A stretch of DNA of 45,631 bases, from NCBI GenBank assembly GCA_002070955.1, contig MWEK01000034.1, positions 1 to 45,631 on the forward strand. The letters run 5' to 3'. The DNA is from Planctomycetes bacterium ADurb.Bin069 (GTDB lineage: Bacteria; Planctomycetota; UBA8108; UBA8890; UBA8898). The number at the start of each line of letters is the position of its first letter. Position 1 is the stretch's first letter. The notes under the pieces were generated by a model. The model had not been told where the DNA came from, did not search any database, and saw only the letters and a list, made by a program, of their open reading frames with translations. Both the position numbers and the translations under genes were made by a program. Positions 42,556-45,631 of the stretch are shown here, one piece after another.

Positions 42556-43857
42556 ATGCCCGGATACATCCGCGCCGCCGCAGCCGCCATGCTCTTCAGC
42601 GCCGCGGCTCCGGCCGATGACTGGCCTCAATGGCGCGGCCCGAAGCGCGATGGCATCTGGCGGGAGACGGGCATCGCGGAGCGGCTGCCGGCCGGCGCCC
42701 TCACGCCCCTCTGGCGGACGCCGATCGGCCCCGGCTACGCCGGCCCGGCGGTTGCGGGCGGCCGGGTGTTCGTCCTCGACCGGCAGAAAAGCGCGCAGAC
42801 CGAGCGCGTCCTCTGCCTGGATGCGAGGACCGGCGCCGAGCTTTGGACGCACGCCTACCCCTGCCGCTACCGGGGTATCAGCTACGACAGCGGGCCGCGG
42901 TGCACGCCCACCGTCGCGGGCGGCAAGGTCTACACCGTCGGCACGATGGGCAACCTGCTCTGTTTAGAGGTGGAAACGGGCAAGGTCCTCTGGGCCAAGG
43001 ACTACGTCGAGGACCTGGGAGCCAAGCCGCCGGTTTGGGGGGTCGCGGCGGCGCCGCTCGTCGACGGCGCGCGCGTGATCGCGGTGGCGGGAGGCGCCGG
43101 CGATGCCATGGTCGTCGCCTTCGACAAGGACACGGGCAAGGAGATCTGGCGCGCGTTGCCCCGACAGCATCCGGGCTACTCCACTCCGATCCTGATCGAG
43201 ACGGGCGGCGCGCGGCAGCTCGTCGTCTGGCTGACGGCCGAGGCGGCGGGGCTCGATCCCGCCACCGGCGCGGTGCTTTGGCGGCGCGAGTTTCCCTGCA
43301 AGGACCCCATCGTCGCAACGCCGCTTTTCGCCGAGGACCGGCTGCTCCTCTCGGCGTTCTACAACGGATCGCGGATGTTCCGATTCGAAGGCGGCGCGCC
43401 GACGCTGCTCTGGGCCGGCAAGAGCTCCAGCGAACTTGAGCCCGAGACCGACGGCCTGCACGCCCTCATGTGCCCCCCCATGATGGCGCGGGGCCGGATC
43501 TACGGCGTGTGCAGCTACGGCGCGCTGCGCTGCCTCGATGCCGAAACCGGCGCGCGGGTATGGGAGACATACGCCGCCACGGGCCGGGGAAGGTGGTGGA
43601 ACGCGTTTCTCGTAATGCACGGGGAGCGCACCTTCATCGCGAACGAGCAAGGCGAGCTGATCATCGCGAAGCTCACGGCGCGGGGGTACGAGGAAATCTC
43701 GCGGGCGCAGCTCCTTCCCCCGACGGGCAAGATTCTGAACCGCGCCATCGTGTGGTCGCACCCGGCCTTCGCCTACCGCCACATCTTCGCCCGCAACGAC
43801 CGGGAAATTCTGTGTGTTTCGCTGGCCGAGGACGGCGGCCCGCTGCAGGCGCGGTGA
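42556..43857 (+). CDS. Exported PQQ-like beta-propeller protein
   Basis: The 433-residue protein has a signal peptide (MPGYIRAAAAAMLFSAAAPA) followed by DDWPQWRGPKRDGIW, the hallmark of the planctomycete and verrucomicrobial PQQ-like/WD-type propeller family. The body is made of repeats of about 40-50 residues with LCLDARTGAELWTHAYP, LCLEVETGKVLWAKDYV and MVVAFDKDTGKEIWRALP; the G-x-x-x-W positions are regular. The fold resembles BamB and quinoprotein dehydrogenases, but no catalytic calcium or PQQ residues could be recognised, so binding or scaffolding is more likely than catalysis. ATG 42556 follows GAGGAAGGACC. It is convergent with CstA, 13 bp apart. Confidence 0.9.
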   Translation: MPGYIRAAAAAMLFSAAAPADDWPQWRGPKRDGIWRETGIAERLPAGALTPLWRTPIGPGYAGPAVAGGRVFVLDRQKSAQTERVLCLDARTGAELWTHAYPCRYRGISYDSGPRCTPTVAGGKVYTVGTMGNLLCLEVETGKVLWAKDYVEDLGAKPPVWGVAAAPLVDGARVIAVAGGAGDAMVVAFDKDTGKEIWRALPRQHPGYSTPILIETGGARQLVVWLTAEAAGLDPATGAVLWRREFPCKDPIVATPLFAEDRLLLSAFYNGSRMFRFEGGAPTLLWAGKSSSELEPETDGLHALMCPPMMARGRIYGVCSYGALRCLDAETGARVWETYAATGRGRWWNAFLVMHGERTFIANEQGELIIAKLTARGYEEISRAQLLPPTGKILNRAIVWSHPAFAYRHIFARNDREILCVSLAEDGGPLQAR

Positions 43858-43870
43858 ACGCGGCCGCCGC

Positions 43871-45427
43871 TCAGCATGCCAAATTGTCGGCTTCCTTCTC
43901 CGCCGCGGTGAGCGCGACGTGAGCCGCGGGCGCGTCCTCCTCGGGGGCGAGGCGCGGCAGCGCCAACAGAAACGCGCCCAGGGCCGCCGCGCCCAGTCCC
44001 AGTCCGATCGCGGTGCCGAGGGTCGGATTCAGCCCTAGGCAGCCGTTCTGCCGCGATTCCACCAGGATGAAGGTCACCGACATGACCGTCATGAACGTGG
44101 CGGGAAGCGCCGCAAGCCACCACCACCCCTTCGCGCGCTTGCCCAGAAAGACCGCCGCCGCCCACAAGGTCACGGCGGCCAGGGTCTGGTTGGCCCACCC
44201 GAAGTAGCGCCAGATCACGTCGAAGGAGATGAAGTTGAGCGCGATCGAGACGGCGAAGAGGGGCAGCGCGATTTTGTAGCGGTTGGCGATCCTTCGCTGG
44301 GGCAGCTTCAGGTAATCGGCGGCGATCAGCCGCGCGACGCGAAAGGCCGTGTCGCCCGAGGTGATCGGCAGCACCACCACGCCCAAGATGGCGAGAATGC
44401 CGCCGAAGGCGCCCATGGTGCCGGTGCAGATCGTGTGCACCACCGTCGCCGCGCTTCCCCCCTCGGCGAGCGCCGCGCTCAAGCCGGCCACGCCGTTCTC
44501 GTAGTAGCCCTGGGCGGCCGCGGCCCAAACCAGCGCGATGAAAGCCTCGGCGATCATGGCGCCGTAGAAAACGAGGCGCATGTGTTTTTCGCTCTTCAGG
44601 CAGCGCGCCATGAGAGGGCTCTGGGTCGCATGAAACCCCGAGATGGCGCCGCAGGAAACCGTGATGAAGATGATCGGCCACGCCGGCACGCCCTTGGGAT
44701 GCAGGTTCTCCAGGGTGAAGGCGGGCACGCGCAGCTTGCCCGTGAAAACGGAGAAGGCCAGGCCGGCCACCATCACGAACAGGGCGACGGCGAACGCCGG
44801 ATAGAACCGGCCGATGATTTTGTCGATGGGCATCAACGTGGCCAGGATGTAATAGAAAAAGATGACGGCCATCACGATCCACAGCCACACCGTTTGGCCC
44901 TGCACCGTGGACGATAGAAAGGCGGACCCGTTCTCCCCGAGCACCCGGCCCATGGTTTCGGCGGGCAGGATCTTGACGATGAGCGTCGCCGGCCCCTTGA
45001 TGAAGACCGTGCCCACCAGCACCATGAGAACGAGGATAAAGAACGTGGCCGCGTGGCGGGACGCGGCGCCGAGGTACCGGCCGATGAGATCAGGGAGGCC
45101 CGCGCCGTTGTTGCGCATGGACATGCCTCCCGACAGGAGGTCGTGGACCGCTCCGCCGAGCACCGCGCCGAAGACCACCCACAAGAAAACCTGCGGCCCC
45201 CAGAGCGCGCCCATGATCGGCCCGAACACGGGTCCGAGGCCCGCGATATTGAGAAGCTGCACCAAGTAGACCCGCCAGGTCGCCATGGGCACGTAGTCGA
45301 CCCCGTCGGCCAGGCGCACGGCAGGCACCAAGCGGGCGGGGTCGGGCCGCAGCGGCCGCTCGGTCAGTCGGCCGTAAAACACGTAACCCAGCGCCAACAG
45401 CGCCATGCCGCCGAGAAAGGCCCACAT
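43871..45427 (-). CDS. CstA family peptide/pyruvate transporter
   Basis: The 518-residue protein is a polytopic membrane protein of the carbon-starvation CstA family. The first helix is MWAFLGGMALLALGYVFYG. Signatures are IAGLGPVFGPIMGALWGP, HDLLSGGMSMRNNG, FITVSCGAISGFHATQSP and LARCLKSEKHMR-like residues (ARCLKSEKHMR). About 15 TM segments are visible. E. coli CstA, about 700 residues, takes up peptides and its relatives take up pyruvate; this shorter form is common in other phyla. Start ATG 45427 is used because AGGGAGCATGGCGC precedes it and the protein then opens with a TM helix. The frame stays open to 45622, with an alternative ATG at 45520 lacking a ribosome-binding site. Confidence 0.92.
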   Translation of the reverse strand: MWAFLGGMALLALGYVFYGRLTERPLRPDPARLVPAVRLADGVDYVPMATWRVYLVQLLNIAGLGPVFGPIMGALWGPQVFLWVVFGAVLGGAVHDLLSGGMSMRNNGAGLPDLIGRYLGAASRHAATFFILVLMVLVGTVFIKGPATLIVKILPAETMGRVLGENGSAFLSSTVQGQTVWLWIVMAVIFFYYILATLMPIDKIIGRFYPAFAVALFVMVAGLAFSVFTGKLRVPAFTLENLHPKGVPAWPIIFITVSCGAISGFHATQSPLMARCLKSEKHMRLVFYGAMIAEAFIALVWAAAAQGYYENGVAGLSAALAEGGSAATVVHTICTGTMGAFGGILAILGVVVLPITSGDTAFRVARLIAADYLKLPQRRIANRYKIALPLFAVSIALNFISFDVIWRYFGWANQTLAAVTLWAAAVFLGKRAKGWWWLAALPATFMTVMSVTFILVESRQNGCLGLNPTLGTAIGLGLGAAALGAFLLALPRLAPEEDAPAAHVALTAAEKEADNLAC

Positions 45428-45509
45428 GCGCCATGCTCCCTGCTCCGGCGGGCCGCCGCTAAAGGCCGCGCCGTCGCGCGCCGCGGCAGCCTCAGGCCGG
45501 CTCCGAGCG

Positions 45510-45538
45510 ATCCTATTCATCCCGGCGCAAGAATGCAA
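45510..45538 (-). promoter_or_regulatory. Weak promoter candidate for CstA
   Basis: Minus-strand TTGCAT (45533-45538), 17 bp, TAGGAT (45510-45515). The match is partial and the predicted leader is about 75 bases to ATG 45427. Nothing else is recognised between 45428 and the window end. Confidence 0.3.
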
Positions 45539-45631
45539 TGCTCGGGTCCCGTCCTCGAGGCGGTTGCGCTGTCTGGAAGTCTGCGCGTGTGTGGAGTTTC
45601 CATGGTGGCCTGCGGCGCGCATACCCCAAGT

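Overview
This is a very GC-rich bacterial chromosome segment, probably from a metagenome assembly. Its gene content looks like Planctomycetota or a related uncultured heterotrophic lineage such as Hydrogenedentota or Sumerlaeota. That rests on a PQQ-type beta-propeller protein beginning DWPQWRGPKRDGIW, Tat-exported Gfo/Idh/MocA and sugar-isomerase-like proteins, a DUF2961 (GH172) lipoprotein, a prenyltransferase-repeat protein, a MoxR/DUF58 operon and a huge carboxypeptidase-regulatory-repeat protein. No rRNA, tRNA, CRISPR array or phage gene was seen. The lineage is inferred from gene style, not from a marker gene.

Layout. 1-1959: a frameshifted IS91-like transposase remnant abuts a Ser/Thr kinase gene that has lost its N-lobe. 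2125-5376: MoxR ATPase, DUF58 and DUF4129-type membrane protein operon. 5394-8426 (minus): a two-helix mini-protein, a small lipoprotein and a secreted clan GH-A glycosidase. 8781-12543: flavin-reductase-fold protein, secreted glycerophosphodiesterase, CoA-disulfide-reductase/rhodanese fusion. 13023-20758: prenyltransferase-repeat protein, ahcY, a frameshifted secreted metallophosphoesterase, a GH172 lipoprotein and a bifunctional tyrA. 20847-22651: Tat-lipoprotein sugar isomerase/epimerase and an EamA permease.

22656-28984 is the most unusual part. A gene for a secreted protein of unknown family with two acidic calcium-loop-like motifs is present in tandem duplicate. The first copy has a nonsense codon and is followed by a 69-bp fossil of the LPS-kinase-like gene that lies intact after the second copy. 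The intact kinase runs into two GT4 glycosyltransferases with ATGA overlaps, so the locus probably builds or phosphorylates a surface glycan.

29094-37568: a Tat Gfo/Idh/MocA oxidoreductase, then on the minus strand a compact cluster read as 1230-aa repeat protein, pteridine-reductase-like SDR, folB, secreted alpha/beta hydrolase and a second Gfo/Idh/MocA protein. 37692-45427: a DUF2064-GT2 fusion glycosyltransferase behind a 30-codon leader ORF, a 1065-aa GH36-like galactosidase with PKD/Ig/LamG modules, the beta-propeller protein and a CstA transporter.

Functionally, the secreted GH-A, GH172 and GH36 enzymes, the exported hydrolase, the Gfo/Idh/MocA pair and the sugar isomerase suggest a life of plant, algal or microbial glycan degradation, dispersed rather than in one locus. 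Several promoters resemble the sigma70 consensus (TTGACC-17-TATAGT, TTGACT-17-TATGAT, TTGAAT-17-TATTAT), which helps choose start sites. All assignments come from reading the sequence; no database search was run.
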